Source: Macrothele yani (taxonomy: Eukaryota > Arthropoda > Arachnida > Araneae > Macrothelidae). Taken from it: a DNA stretch of 64,000 nt. A program made the translations under genes and the position numbers. The first letter of the stretch is position 1; each line of letters opens with the position of its first letter. The notes under the pieces were generated by a model. It saw only the letters and a program-made list of their open reading frames with translations. It ran no database searches and had not been told where the DNA came from. The stretch is from contig CM077022.1 in the NCBI GenBank assembly GCA_039090855.1, positions 72,564,971 through 72,628,970 of the forward strand. The letters run 5' to 3'. Shown piece after piece: positions 20,030 through 29,924 of the stretch.

Positions 20030-20828
20030 TGTAGGGCCAGATATATCAATTCTTAGATAAAACCTTTTGTTTCCCGCCGTATAGCGAGCTACCGCTTCGC
20101 CTTTACTATACGATCTGGCTATCAAGGCGGCTGAAGGCGTCCTTGTGTAGAAGAATAATTACCTCGACAAACTCAGTCCAGTAAACGGAAATAAAAACAA
20201 CAACAAGACTTTATTATTCCGATAACATTTGCTTAACGGGTTTCCGATGATTTTCCGCTCAGGTTCCCGTGCTGACCACGTGCTACCTTTCCACAATTCT
20301 TTCCGCGATACCCGGTGGACGAAAGAATCCTCCTTCCCGTTCACCACGCTGCACGTCTGCGAGAACCGCAGTCCTTCCGTCAGAAACCGGTGTCCGAACC
20401 ACGACCCTCTCTCCTTGACGACCGAAGCTCAACTGTCTCACTCAATTCTCCTCGCCCATTCTGTCCTCTATCACGCATGCGCAAGAAAACTGGTTTTCCC
20501 GGTCAGCACGTGAAATGCCTGAACTCAGGAATGTCGTCCGATACCCGCAGGCGATTACAACCTTGCACGTATACAAAACTGGTATGACAACTTGTTCAAC
20601 AGAAGCACTCGAGCAGCTGACTCTTCAAGGTCAGGTGCCCCAGGTATTCATGCACCCCTCTCTTAATCCCACATAGGATTAAAATTGTACCACGTGGGTG
20701 GTGAAGAATATCAGTTCTTATCTGAAACAACAAAATGGCGGAATGAAACGTCCGTCCGCACGTGTTCATCACAATATTAAAAGTACATAAATTCATAATT
20801 GTCAGTTTGATTGCGGGCGACCCTTACA
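20030..20828 (-). promoter_or_regulatory. 5' LTR of the Gypsy element
   Basis: The promoter-bearing repeat in element orientation. It matches the LTR at 13533-14329 with few differences (for example ATATATCAAT versus ACATCAAT near its start). I did not find an unambiguous TATA box on the element strand. Confidence 0.9.
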
Positions 20829-20833
20829 CCTTG
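20829..20833. repeat. Target-site duplication of the Gypsy element, right copy
   Basis: CCTTG, matching 13528-13532. Together they fix the LTR boundaries. Confidence 0.85.
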
Positions 20834-21042
20834 AATAGGCAGATGGTAAATGTTCGTGACGTAAGTGTTGGAGCGCGCGCATCTTCACAGAGACTATATG
20901 ACATAGTTCAACAATTCATCATAAGCTGAGTCATGTTTGGGTAGGTGAATAGTACTTCACCTCCCCCTCAAAACCCCCAAATAGAGGTTTCCATGGTAGC
21001 GGAATAAATTTACGTAGTTCATCAGTACAGCTGGATTTAGCA

Positions 21043-21270
21043 TTATTGTAAATATATAAAATTTTGGTTAGTAAGGTTGAACTCTTTAAAGCTCGACTTG
21101 TTAGAACGGTAGGTTCGTTCCAAAGAGGATAATGAGTTCCCCGATTTGAAAGTCTGGAAAGCTGAATGACTTTTGACGTCGTATTTATGTTCGGATAACC
21201 TGCTAGTCAATGTCCGAAGAGTGGATCCGAAGTAGACTTGATCGGCTGCAGTTGGGTCCAAGGCCTTCAA
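21043..21270 (-). pseudogene. GIY-YIG nuclease domain of a Penelope-like element, C-terminal piece
   Basis: The minus strand reads VYFGSTLRTLTSRLSEHKYD, matching the GIY-YIG core pattern of V-Y-x-G-S/K-T followed by R-L-x-x-H. A further stretch follows (FQTFKSGNSLSSLERTYRSN) to a stop at 21043. Penelope-like elements carry such a domain after their RT, and a hammerhead-like motif lies downstream once the Gypsy insertion is discounted. No RT was recognised upstream, so the assignment rests on the domain and that motif. Confidence 0.6.
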
Positions 21271-21356
21271 GCTGAATAATTTTTGACGTCGTATCTATGT
21301 TCGGATAATCTGCTACCCAATGTCCGAAGAGTGGATCCGAAGTAAACTTGATCGGC

Positions 21357-21587
21357 TTTTTTTTTTTTTTTTTTTTTTTATTGGAGGTTTAACGACCACC
21401 GTGAGCAACTCAATGGGCTATAAGCAGTCGCCCGTCCCTAATTTAGGGTCACTGGTTCCAGGGAAGGGAGAGAGCCAGTGCCGTAAGACAAACACAACAT
21501 CCATGCCTGACCGGGATTTGAACCCAGACCCCTTACGGACGAATGATCAGAGGCCAGCGCCTTAGACCACTGCGCCACCGGGGCGGC
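21357..21587 (-). mobile_element. SINE family 1
   Basis: A full-length reversed copy: a T-rich tail at 21357, GGTTTAACGACCACCGTGAG, GATTTGAACCCAGACCCCTT (B-box complement) and CACTGCGCCACCGGGGCGGC at the end. It splits a GIY-YIG repeat unit. The flanks TGATCGGC and TGATCTGC may be a decayed target duplication. Confidence 0.9.
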
Positions 21588-21680
21588 AATGATCTGCTTC
21601 AGTTGGGTCCAAGGCCTTCAAGCTGAATGATTTTTGACGTCGTATTTATGTTCGGACAATCTGCTACCCAATGTCCGAAG

Positions 21681-21902
21681 GCCGCCCCGGTGGCGCAGTG
21701 GTCTAAGGCGTTGGCCTCTGATCATTCGTCCGTAAGGGGTCCGGGTTCGAATCCCGGTCAGGCATGGATGTTGTGTTTGTCTTACGGCACTGGCTCTTTC
21801 CCTTCCCTGGAACCAATGACCCTAAATTAGGGACGGGCGACTGCTTATAGCCCATTGAGTTGCTCACGGTGGTCGTTAAACCTCCAATCAAAAAAAAAAA
21901 AA
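21681..21902 (+). mobile_element. SINE family 1 with 11-bp target-site duplication
   Basis: Full length, from GCCGCCCCGGTGGCGCAGTG through GGTTCGAATCCCGGTCAGGC (B box) to an A tail. Flanked by AATGTCCGAAG at 21670-21680 and 21903-21913, an exact 11-bp duplication. This proves retrotransposition into the repeat and is the best reference copy in the window. Confidence 0.95.
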
Positions 21903-22260
21903 AATGTCCGAAGAGTGGATCCGAAGTAGACTTCATCGGGTTCAGTTGGGTCCAAAGCGTTCAACGGTATTCGGTACACACCGTGCCTATTGATCATGGG
22001 TACTCCCGATCTTTTTTAATCATGGTCATTATATTTTGTTTTCGATACCAAAAGCGAGGTTGTGTTTTCTGCTGGCCTTTTTCAAGATAGACGTCACATT
22101 AGGGATATAATCGAAAGATCCAATAAATTTATTTCTGCCCCCGTCTCTCTGCAGAGTTGAGATTGTCGATTAGCGAATTCTACGATGTATCTTTTCGACA
22201 ATAGCTTTAATGTAGCCATGTTCCTGAGCACTGGACCCATCTCGGACGAATCGTCATAAG

Positions 22261-22292
22261 CTATCGCTTAGACCACTGCGCCACCGGGGCGA
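22261..22292 (-). mobile_element. SINE family 1 head fragment
   Basis: CGCTTAGACCACTGCGCCAC followed by CGGGGCGAC is the reversed A-box end of a family-1 head. The body is absent. Confidence 0.6.
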
Positions 22293-22833
22293 CATGGGTC
22301 CTTTTGAGTTACGTGTTAGAAATCGGTATTCATAACCGTTATGAGTTGCTCAAGGCTTACAGTTTCAATCACTCTGATTTTGTCCCAACTTACGACGTCT
22401 AATGGTCAATCTGCATACAACATTCTTCCTCGTTGTAAGGCAATAAAGTCTCTACAGAGCGAGCAAAGAACTAACTGTTTCACCTTTGATATCAGCAAAG
22501 GAACTGGTTAGTCCGCTTTTGCATGGTGCTGTGATTCGTCAGCACGTTGACGTCCAAGAGGGTTATGAGAGGTGGGAATAATGAAAAGAGAGTAATAAAA
22601 GACAACAATAGATCAGTCATCAGCAGTGGCTACGCCAGCTTCTCAGAACTGGGTGGACTGTTAGGGAAGCTAAGCATGATGGGAGGGGGACACAATTTTT
22701 GAAGTGTTTGGCAAACATTTTGGGAAAAAAATTCCGTTCATATGCTTTTTACCAGAAGCTCATAATGTTATCCCCAATTAAAAAAAAAAAAAAGGTTTTA
22801 AGTGAATACTGAATGTAATATTTATTCAATGTA
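22293..22833. other. No recognisable gene
   Basis: No domain-bearing ORF or matched repeat. There is a short poly-A run near 22780-22793. Confidence 0.3.
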
Positions 22834-24150
22834 AAACGGCCGTTCCATAAAAACTGAAAGTAAAATTACACAAAATGAAGAAATATAGGTACACCAAAAT
22901 ATATGTTATTCTTTCTCAAAGTATCTTCCCTCGGATGATATGCAACGGTCTCATCGTTCAGTCCACTTTTCAAAGCCCGTGGCGAAGGCATTTTTTAGAA
23001 ACTGATTTAGCGACCCCTGTACAACTTGGATAACGTCAGCATCTGTGTTGAATGTTGCGCCACGGAACTTCTCCTTCATTGTTGGAAACAACCAGAAATC
23101 GGCCGGGGCGAGATCAGGACTGTAGGCAGGCTGTGGTATGATTTCAGTACCGCATTTCGTAACAAACTGTTGAACACAAGTAGCCACATGTAGGCGGGCG
23201 TTATCATGGTGTAGGATCCACTTGCCCAACAGTTCCGGTCGCTTAATCGATAAAGTGTCGTTGAAGACGCTTCAAGACTGAAATGTAATACTCAGCATTG
23301 ACAGTAATTTGTGGAGGAACGGCATGCTGGCAGACTGCACCTTTGCGATCACAGAAAATTATCATCATCACCTTCCCAGCTGATTTGGTTTGGTGGACTT
23401 TTTTCGGAGGAGGCGAGCCTGTGTGTTTTCAGACCCTTTGCGCGCATCGTGAAGGGACCCATGTTTCAATAGTGGACTCATGTTTCATCGGCAGTTATTA
23501 CTGTGTTTAGAAAGTCCGGGTCCTTTGCAATCATTTGTTTCCACTCATGACACACCTGAACTCTGGCTAACAATTGTTCTCTCGTCAGCTGATGAGGTAC
23601 CCATCTGAAACACACACGAGGCAGCAGTAATTTGTTGCGTAGAATGCAGAATGCCGACGTTGTTGAATTATTAGTTGACGCCGCTATGTCTTCACACATC
23701 ATTCGTCGATCTTTTTGCAGGATTGTCCAGACAGTGTTAACAACGCTTTCAGGTGGACCAGGCCTAGGAGCGAGTTCTGCCGATAAACGCCATTTTTTGA
23801 AATCACGATGACATCTAAAAATCGTTGACTCGCCTAAACATTTATCTTTGTAAGCTTTTTTCATTAAATCAACTGTTTCTGGCGACGTTTTACCAAAACG
23901 ATAGCAAAATTTTATCACACAACGCATTTTACTTCTTAACCCTGAATCACTCACCTCCATAGCTGTATGGAGAAATGCAAACGTACCTTAAACAATTGCG
24001 CAATAGCAAAACCAAAATTGTCTGCCACGGCTATTAACTGTTGCCATAGATACTTCCTTAATTCAGTTAGTCGTCTGTAAGGTTATTTTCCCCCTTCGCA
24101 CTGTTGCCAACTTAAAAAAAATACTCTCCGTTTTTATGGAACGGCCTTTG
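22834..24150 (-). mobile_element. Mariner transposon L, full length with TIRs
   Basis: Terminal inverted repeats with the core GGCCGTTCCATAAAAACTGA (left, 22838) and its near complement TTTTTATGGAACGGCC (right, 24131-24146). Length is 1317 bp, usual for mariner, with TA at both flanks (22832 and 24151). Confidence 0.9.
22951..23960 (-). pseudogene. Mariner (DD34D) transposase L, frame-broken
   Basis: A DDE/D transposase relic. The N-terminal helix-turn-helix part (23960 downward) has RCVIKFCYRFGKTSPETVDL, KKAYKDKCLGESTIFRCHRD and the second HTH with TILQKDRRMMCEDIAASTNN. It ends at the first catalytic residue, TVITADET. After a broken stretch (23230-23478), the second segment has WILHHDNARLHVA (second D) and PQPAYSPDLAPADFWLFPTM (third D, mariner signature). 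Only the central part is out of frame. Confidence 0.85.
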
Positions 24151-24249
24151 TATATATTATATTATGGGAACTTTGGCTACGAATCTTTATGGCAAGTTAC
24201 TATTTCTTCGCAATTTTATCTTACTTAGGTCGTTTTGTTTTCTTTCATA

Positions 24250-24395
24250 AGGCTTATAACGAAGTAAATTTCTCCGTCATTTTTGTCCCCTCATTCCGAA
24301 ATAAGTCGCTCTCCCAACTGAGTTACGCATACGTATGCTCTCGCTGCTATCTGCCTTTATCTCATGGGCGTCCTGTGCTGCAGGCACGTCACAGG
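24250..24395 (-). mobile_element. tRNA-derived SINE, family 3
   Basis: Reversed copy: AACGAAGTAAATTTCTCCGT, GTCGCTCTCCCAACTGAGTT (A-box complement), CTATCTGCCTTTATCTCATG and GTGCTGCAGGCACGTCAC. It matches plus-strand copies at 43398, 59367 and 59788. Confidence 0.8.
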
Positions 24396-24435
24396 CTGTT
24401 TATGAATTTTAATAAATTGACAAGGAATATCTATT

Positions 24436-24470
<35 letters not shown>
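24436..24470 (+). repeat. (CT)n(CA)n microsatellite
   Basis: A CT run passes directly into a CA run (TCTCTCTCTCACACACACAC at the junction). Confidence 0.95.
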
Positions 24471-25213
24471 TCGTTTTAAACTATAATTACAAAAATGATG
24501 TGTTTCTACTACTCTCTTAGAAATTCGTTCAGATGGCTCCCTCGGAACGAATGATGTTTTTACTTATTTGTTATGTTTAAAACAATAACAAATAAGTAAA
24601 GCCTTTTTCCCATTTTTGAATATTTATTTATTTATTTTACTTTTGATAATTGTTTTAAACATTTACCTCATATCCCGAGAACATGTCAAACACAATACGG
24701 CTCTGGCAATCAAATTTCTTATCAAATGAGCAATGATGAATACGGGAAAAAGTTTTAACTTATTTTGTTATTTATTAGTTTTTTGGAAATAAATCGCTTT
24801 GGCCTCATAAGGTGGAGCTTAATACATTTTATAAAGAATAATAGATTTCAATAAAGGAAAGAAATGCATTTTGCGCAATTAGCTCAGCACACGATTGCCG
24901 GAATAACACGGGAAAACACTCCTTTTCTACAGAAATATTTCAACTCACGCATTTCGAAAATAGCATACACACACAAAAACAAAAAGCTATTTAACTGAAC
25001 AGAGAGAAAAATATTGGGTGGGCACTGACCCTCCCCAGTAAAATTTTTGGGTGCGCAAGATTTACCTCTTGACCCGCACCCTCAATCGGCGCCTATGTTG
25101 GGCAGAAATATAGTAAAATTCGATAGGACCTCGGTCGAAAACGCAGCAATCGCAAACGTGGAAGATTCACTATGACATCAGGATAGGACCGTAGCAAGCT
25201 TTTCTTATCTGGG
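24471..25213. other. No recognisable gene
   Basis: AT-rich. I see no supported coding region or matched repeat. Confidence 0.3.
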
Positions 25214-25327
25214 AGGGCGAGACTTGAAATTATGCCCCTTCGAGTTCAAAATTACACCCTTTCGAGTTCAAAATTACGCCCCATCGAGTTCAAAATTACG
25301 CCCCATCGAGTTCAAAATTACGCCCCG
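25214..25327 (+). repeat. 22-bp minisatellite, about five units
   Basis: The unit CGAGTTCAAAATTACGCCCC plus AT is repeated with small changes (ATGCCCCTT and ACACCCTTT in the first two). The TTACGCCCC word resembles that in the ~150-bp degenerate repeat. Confidence 0.85.
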
Positions 25328-26015
25328 TTGCATTTAACTCAAATAATACGTGGTTTTTACTTTCTCACACATCGCTGTTACAGGAAAGTATTATGATCAT
25401 TCAAAAATCACATTTCATGTTTTTGACATAATTTTATTTAAAATGTAAAAAAAAAAAAACCAGGTAAATACCCAACACCCACAGGTTGCAAATTCCAAGT
25501 AAAGCGTAAACGTTATGTGAACACCGACAACACAACACTCCACGGAATTACAGAATGAAAAACATACCGGCGTAGGACGAATGAGTAGCGGATAGTAAAC
25601 GTAACAATAAGAAGATGCTTTAGGGGTAGGGCTTGGAAAAATTCCGTTCAACGTTAAACGCTCAGAGAACTTTCTGCGACAGAGCACAAATGATTAATTA
25701 GCTCTTCATCCCAACGTCATGTTCGGAAAGGTCATGGAGGTTAAGCATATCAGCATATTGTTTTCTATGCCTCCATTCACTGTTTTGGAAAATTCCTTTC
25801 ATGGATATGATTCCTTTCATAGTGTATACTACTCTGTACCCTGGTTAGCTGCATGGAATACTGTATAAAAAAGAAAATACTGAAGGGTGTAACTTTCTTT
25901 ATAAGTTACAATTTCTGTTTTTTACATCTCCACAGAGCATGAATTTACGCACGTGGAATGACCATTCTGGGAGGTCAACCGCACTCCCGGTACCTACGAC
26001 CTTGATCAGACCAAT
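25328..26015. other. No recognisable gene
   Basis: A poly-A run near 25448. The 90-codon minus-strand ORF at 25415-25687 shows no domain. Confidence 0.3.
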
Positions 26016-26230
26016 AATCTATATATTAATTCTATAAGGTTTTTTACTGTGAGTCCTATTTTGAGAGAACGGCTGAACGTAAAGATATGGTTGAGATATC
26101 AAAATAAAGGTCTTACCATGTAGATGTGCCAGTCGAAGAGAAAAATGAGATTGGGGCAACAGTTCGGGCGTTGCGGGGCGGCAAATTTCCCATGTGAAGT
26201 CTATGGGAGAAACGTGCGGTTGACATTCGA
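26016..26230 (+). repeat. Direct duplication, copy 1 (~215 bp)
   Basis: TCAAAATAAAGGTCTTACCA, GTGCCAGTCGAAGAGAAAAA and AAGTCTATGGGAGAAACGTG are shared with 26567-26775 in the same order, about 549 bp away. No coding role is seen. Confidence 0.8.
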
Positions 26231-26566
26231 TTGCCTGCGGTTGACTCAGGCGCTGTTGAAGGCGAAGCATGGAGGGACTGAGATAGTCCAAAGTCCGAAG
26301 TCTTCTCTTTTCTGAGCGAACCGTCGCGCAAAGCAACGCTAGCAGGCATTCGTATCAAAGTTCTTCTCATCGGAAGAGCGAACACTCTGAAAGACCTGCT
26401 TGGGTTATGCCGTTGGACTGTCTGATGTATACACACAATTTAATATTCTTTCGATCCAGTTTATTCACATAAGTAAGACGTTTCCCATTATGTAAAGATG
26501 TAAATAAACGTTCCATTGACCATTGTTAGTGAAAATATTTAGAATGTACATATTGAGTTGCGTCAT

Positions 26567-26775
26567 CTATATATTCATTCTATAAGGTTTGTTACTATGA
26601 AACTTATTTTGAGAGACCGGCTGAACGTAAAAATATGGTTCAGGTATCAAAATAAAGGTCTTACCATGTAGACGTGCCAGTCGAAGAGAAAACTGAGATT
26701 GGAGCAACGGTTCGGGCGTGGCGGGGCGGGGCGGCAAAGTTTCCATGTAAAGTCTATGGGAGAAGTGTGCGGCCT
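26567..26775 (+). repeat. Direct duplication, copy 2
   Basis: Second copy of the 26016-26230 segment, about 85-90 percent similar by eye. It differs by an added GGGGCG in the GC-rich block. Confidence 0.8.
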
Positions 26776-27029
26776 TTATCTACATCAGGCTCTCAGTTCA
26801 TTGTCAGACTTGGTGTGTGCATGGTGTTCTATGATCAGTCCTAAAGTAAGTAAATCCTTTATTGCATACTTACCCTTAACAGAATGTCTCTCCCGCAGGA
26901 ACAAAAAAAAAAAAAAATAAAATAAAAAGAAAAAGAAAACGTAAGAGCCTTACTGGAAGGCGTGAGCGATCAATGGGTCGCAACTACACTGAAGAGCAAT
27001 TGAATTAGAGATACCTGTCTAGTAACGTG

Positions 27030-28090
27030 TAGCACCACCTTTCACCCTGATGACGGAGGCGATTTGTCTCTGCATGGACTCGACAAGACACCGGAAGCGT
27101 TGGGAAGCCAAACGGATCCACGACCCCTGAACAAGCTCCCACAGTTCACGAAGATTTGATGGAGGGGGGGGTCAGAGCCTCGAACATCTCTCAGATGACC
27201 TAGCTGGCCAAGGAAGCGATGCCACGTCGGTGGAGTGTTTACCAACCATTCGGATACAATTCGGGAGCGATGGCACGGTGCATTGTCTTGTTGCAGGATG
27301 AGGTCCCCAGTGGGATGTTGAAGACGCACAAACGAGATCAAATGGTCGTCCAGGATATCCCGGTACCGTTGACCTGTGAGTTATATCCCGGTACCGTTGA
27401 CCTGTGAGTTATATCCCGGTAACGTTGACCTGTGAGTTATATCCCGGTAACGTTGACCACAGGTACCAGGGGTCCCATTTCAGTCCACGCAAACAGTCCC
27501 CAGACGAGAATGCCACCCCCACCAGCTTGAAAAGTACCCGGCTGGCAAGAAGGATCCATCGCTTCATGTGGTTTACGCCGTACTCGTATCCTGCCATCCG
27601 CATGTACCAACGTGAATCTCTACTCATCAGTCCATGCAACATTTTTCCACATGTCTAGGATCCAGTGGCGATGTTCCCGCGCCCATGCTAATCTTTGCAC
27701 CCTGTTATGTACGGTCAGCAGCGGTACCCTCGTGGAACGATGGCTTCTGTACCCCATAGCGAGTAGATGGTTCTGGACGGTGTGGCTGCTTATACGTTTT
27801 TGTGCACCAGCTTTAAATTGCCGAGTGATTTCTTGCACTGTGGCCCGTCTATCCGCTGTTACAATGCGAGCTAGCCGACGATGACCCCGCTCATCCACAC
27901 GCTGTTGTCCACAGTAGTTGGCCCTTGCAGGGATGGTTTTACCGGATTCGATGTACTCACGGTGCACCCGTGACACAGTGGCTCGTGAAAATCCCAGTGC
28001 CTGCACGACTTCCGAGATGGAGTGACCCATTCGTCGGGCCCCGACAATTTGCCCACGATCAAATGCGTTTAGATCCTTCGTCTTACCCAT
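27030..28090 (-). pseudogene. Tc1-like transposase A2, disrupted
   Basis: The minus strand starts at MGKTKDLNAFDRGQIVGARR (28090). First HTH with SEVVQALGFSRATVSRVHRE, second with RRATVQEITRQFKAGAQKRI, first catalytic segment KNVAWTDE. The reading is then broken: RILLASRVLFKLVGVAFSSG is in another frame, followed by the tandem 27-mers. It then resumes with SFVRLQHPTGDLILQQDN and APCHRSRIV (second D). The SPDLNPIEH region is deleted or shifted near 27195. Confidence 0.85.
27350..27465 (-). repeat. 27-bp minisatellite inside transposase A2
   Basis: About four copies of a unit reading TCCCGGTACCGTTGACCTGT plus GAGTTATA. The parent sequence in A3 occurs once (CCCGGTAACGTTGATCTGTG at 52857), so the expansion happened in this copy. 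Confidence 0.9.
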
Positions 28091-28445
28091 ACTGCGTCCG
28101 ACTCTTACTGATTCCCGTCGCATCACTCCTTATATTGTCGGATCGCTGCATACGTCATGTCGTTTCCGTTTACAGGGCCACCCACAGCGCCACATTTGCA
28201 TAACGCCAGCTGTCTCTAATTCAATTTGCTCTTCAGGGTATATGTCTCAGACAAGAGAGAATTTGGAGAATCTTCGCAACGCGAATCTGATTCCAACAAC
28301 ATATACAAACACAGTTGTGACTGAAGATGAGAGTGAAAGAGTGCGCTATCCAGTTTAATTTTTGCACACGATCGACATGAGTGGACTTCCGCCTCACATT
28401 CTACGACTGAAAAAAGGTGCAGTCGTGATGCTCATCACGAACCTG

Positions 28446-28670
28446 GCCGCCCCGGTGGCGCAGTGGTTTAAGCTCTGGCTTATGATCATTCGTTCGTGAA
28501 GGGTCCGGGTTCTAATCCCGGTGAAGCATGGATGTTGTGTTTGTCTTACGGCACTGGCTCTCTCCCTTCCCCGCAACCAGTGACACTAAATTAGGGACGG
28601 GCGACTGCTTATAGCCCATTGAGTTGCTCACGGCGGTCGTTAAACCTTCAGTCCAAAAAAAAAAAAAAAA
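28446..28670 (+). mobile_element. SINE family 1
   Basis: Full length, GCCGCCCCGGTGGCGCAGTG to an A tail. The flanks ACGAACCTGG and ACGAACTTGG are a likely target duplication with one change. Confidence 0.92.
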
Positions 28671-29924
28671 TAATTAACGAACTTGGACTATTGTCTTTAC
28701 TGAAGTGGTTGAATGAATTTTTCAATCAAATAAAGTTGCTTCATATGAGTTTATTCTTTTTTTGAAAAAAACAAACTAACTGTCGATTCCCGCGGGTTTC
28801 GTCTAGTTTCCTTTTAAGCCGCCATGCGGACTAGAAGTGATGTATGCAGGCATCTTCTCGGGGGTTGCTTAGCCCCCCCCGAAAATATATGAATGCCCTC
28901 CCGTAATTTTTTGGGCGATCTCCCTTTATATTTAGTTTAATTGTGTTCTTTTATAACTGAGTATTTAAAGAAATTAATTAAAAAAATAAGGAAATGAGGG
29001 AAAATATTATAATAATAATAAAAAAATTAATTCACATGGACTTCAATGTGAAATTTCTATCATCCTTCAACAAAACATTAAACAGTCCTCGCTGAAGGGG
29101 AAATTTTTCAAGCATGGACAACTCGGACTACTTCCGTAATAAAAACTTAATTCCACACAGTAGAGCTCTTTGCTCTGCAATACATTATCATATTTTGGAA
29201 GCTGGCATTCGGTTTTATTTCAGTCTTCTGCATGCCGACATTCCATGTATATGGTTAAAGCCTTAATGTAGCGTGACGTTAGTGCTTCCAATGCAACAAT
29301 ATATTTGCTATCTAATTTTTAACAATAGCAAATTATTAGAAATTTTTAACATGAAATGTTTGTTTTTTTCTGTTTTTTTTTTTTCTGGCGGGGGTGGTTT
29401 ACTCTCCGTGACAAAGAAAAAAATCGAGGCACCTCAAACTGGCATTCAAACGGTTAGATAGTTTTTTATTGCTATTTGCTAATCCAAATAATCTAAAGGG
29501 GCTGAAACCTTTAGATTATTTAGATTAACAAACAGTAGTAAAAAAAAAACTACACGTACGGCTTACACCATAGGTTTAAAAAATAATAATAATGTCTTGC
29601 ACCATACGTTTTCAGATAACACTGTAATGATTCCTTAATAATCAGAAACACGCTTGTAGTAAGGAGAGGACATTTTTACCACACCTAATGTCTTGGGGGA
29701 TTTTCTCCAGCACAGCCTTACACTTACTACCGGTAGCGTCCAATATTTTACACCACCACATGGTGAAATTCGTACTTCATTATTGAATTAAAGCAAAGGT
29801 ATAAAATGTTTACACTTTTAATCACTTGTATGTGCAGATTTCTTGGAATTTGCATTTGCGATATAAGAGCATAAGAAAATTTTTGTACTCTATTCAAATT
29901 TTTATATATATTAATACATATATA
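28671..29924. other. No recognisable gene
   Basis: AT-rich spacer with a C-run near 28873 and an imperfect hairpin at 29462-29541, listed separately. The 62-codon ORF at 29273 has no motif. Confidence 0.3.
29462..29541. repeat. Imperfect ~35-bp inverted repeat (hairpin)
   Basis: The inner arms AATAATCTAAAGG and CCTTTAGATTATT are perfect around an 8-base loop. The outer parts (GCTATTTGCTAATCC against GATTAACAAACAGTAG) pair with a few mismatches. Confidence 0.6.

Larger units (their letters stand above)
13533..20828 (-). mobile_element. Complete Ty3/Gypsy LTR retrotransposon with Gmr1-like pol order
   Basis: The element is 7.3 kb on the minus strand with two ~798-bp LTRs (TG...CA ends), a 5-bp target duplication, a tRNA-Ser primer binding site and a G-rich polypurine tract. 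Coding order from the 5' end is gag, protease, integrase, reverse transcriptase, RNase H. The integrase reads through a linker straight into the RT, so the order is not an assembly of two elements. No envelope ORF is present. gag, PR and the first part of IN share one frame, separated only by a TAG and a TGA. Several frameshifts and a nonsense codon in IN-RT-RH make this copy defective. The LTRs differ by about 13 substitutions and one 2-bp indel by eye, so insertion is fairly recent. Confidence 0.92.
21161..21960 (-). repeat. 110-bp tandem repeat of the GIY-YIG core, interrupted by two SINEs
   Basis: The core-coding unit starts at 21161 and 21271 (period 110) and continues in pieces at 21588-21680 and 21903-21960 around SINE insertions. 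Each unit encodes a variant of VYFGSTLRTL..RLSEH on the minus strand. Because 110 is not a multiple of 3 and TGA codons occur at unit joints, the copies do not form one protein. Confidence 0.75.
26986..28239 (-). mobile_element. Tc1-like transposon copy A2
   Basis: Both inverted repeats are present: ACACTGAAGAGCAATTGAAT at the left, and its complement (ATTCAATTTGCTCTTCAGGGT, one extra T) at the right. It belongs to the same family as A1 and A3. It contains a 27-bp minisatellite at 27350-27465 that is absent from the other copies. Confidence 0.9.

Noticed and set aside
25214..25327. Possible CRISPR-like array
   Set aside because: Repeats are contiguous with no unique spacers and the context is eukaryotic. 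It is a minisatellite.
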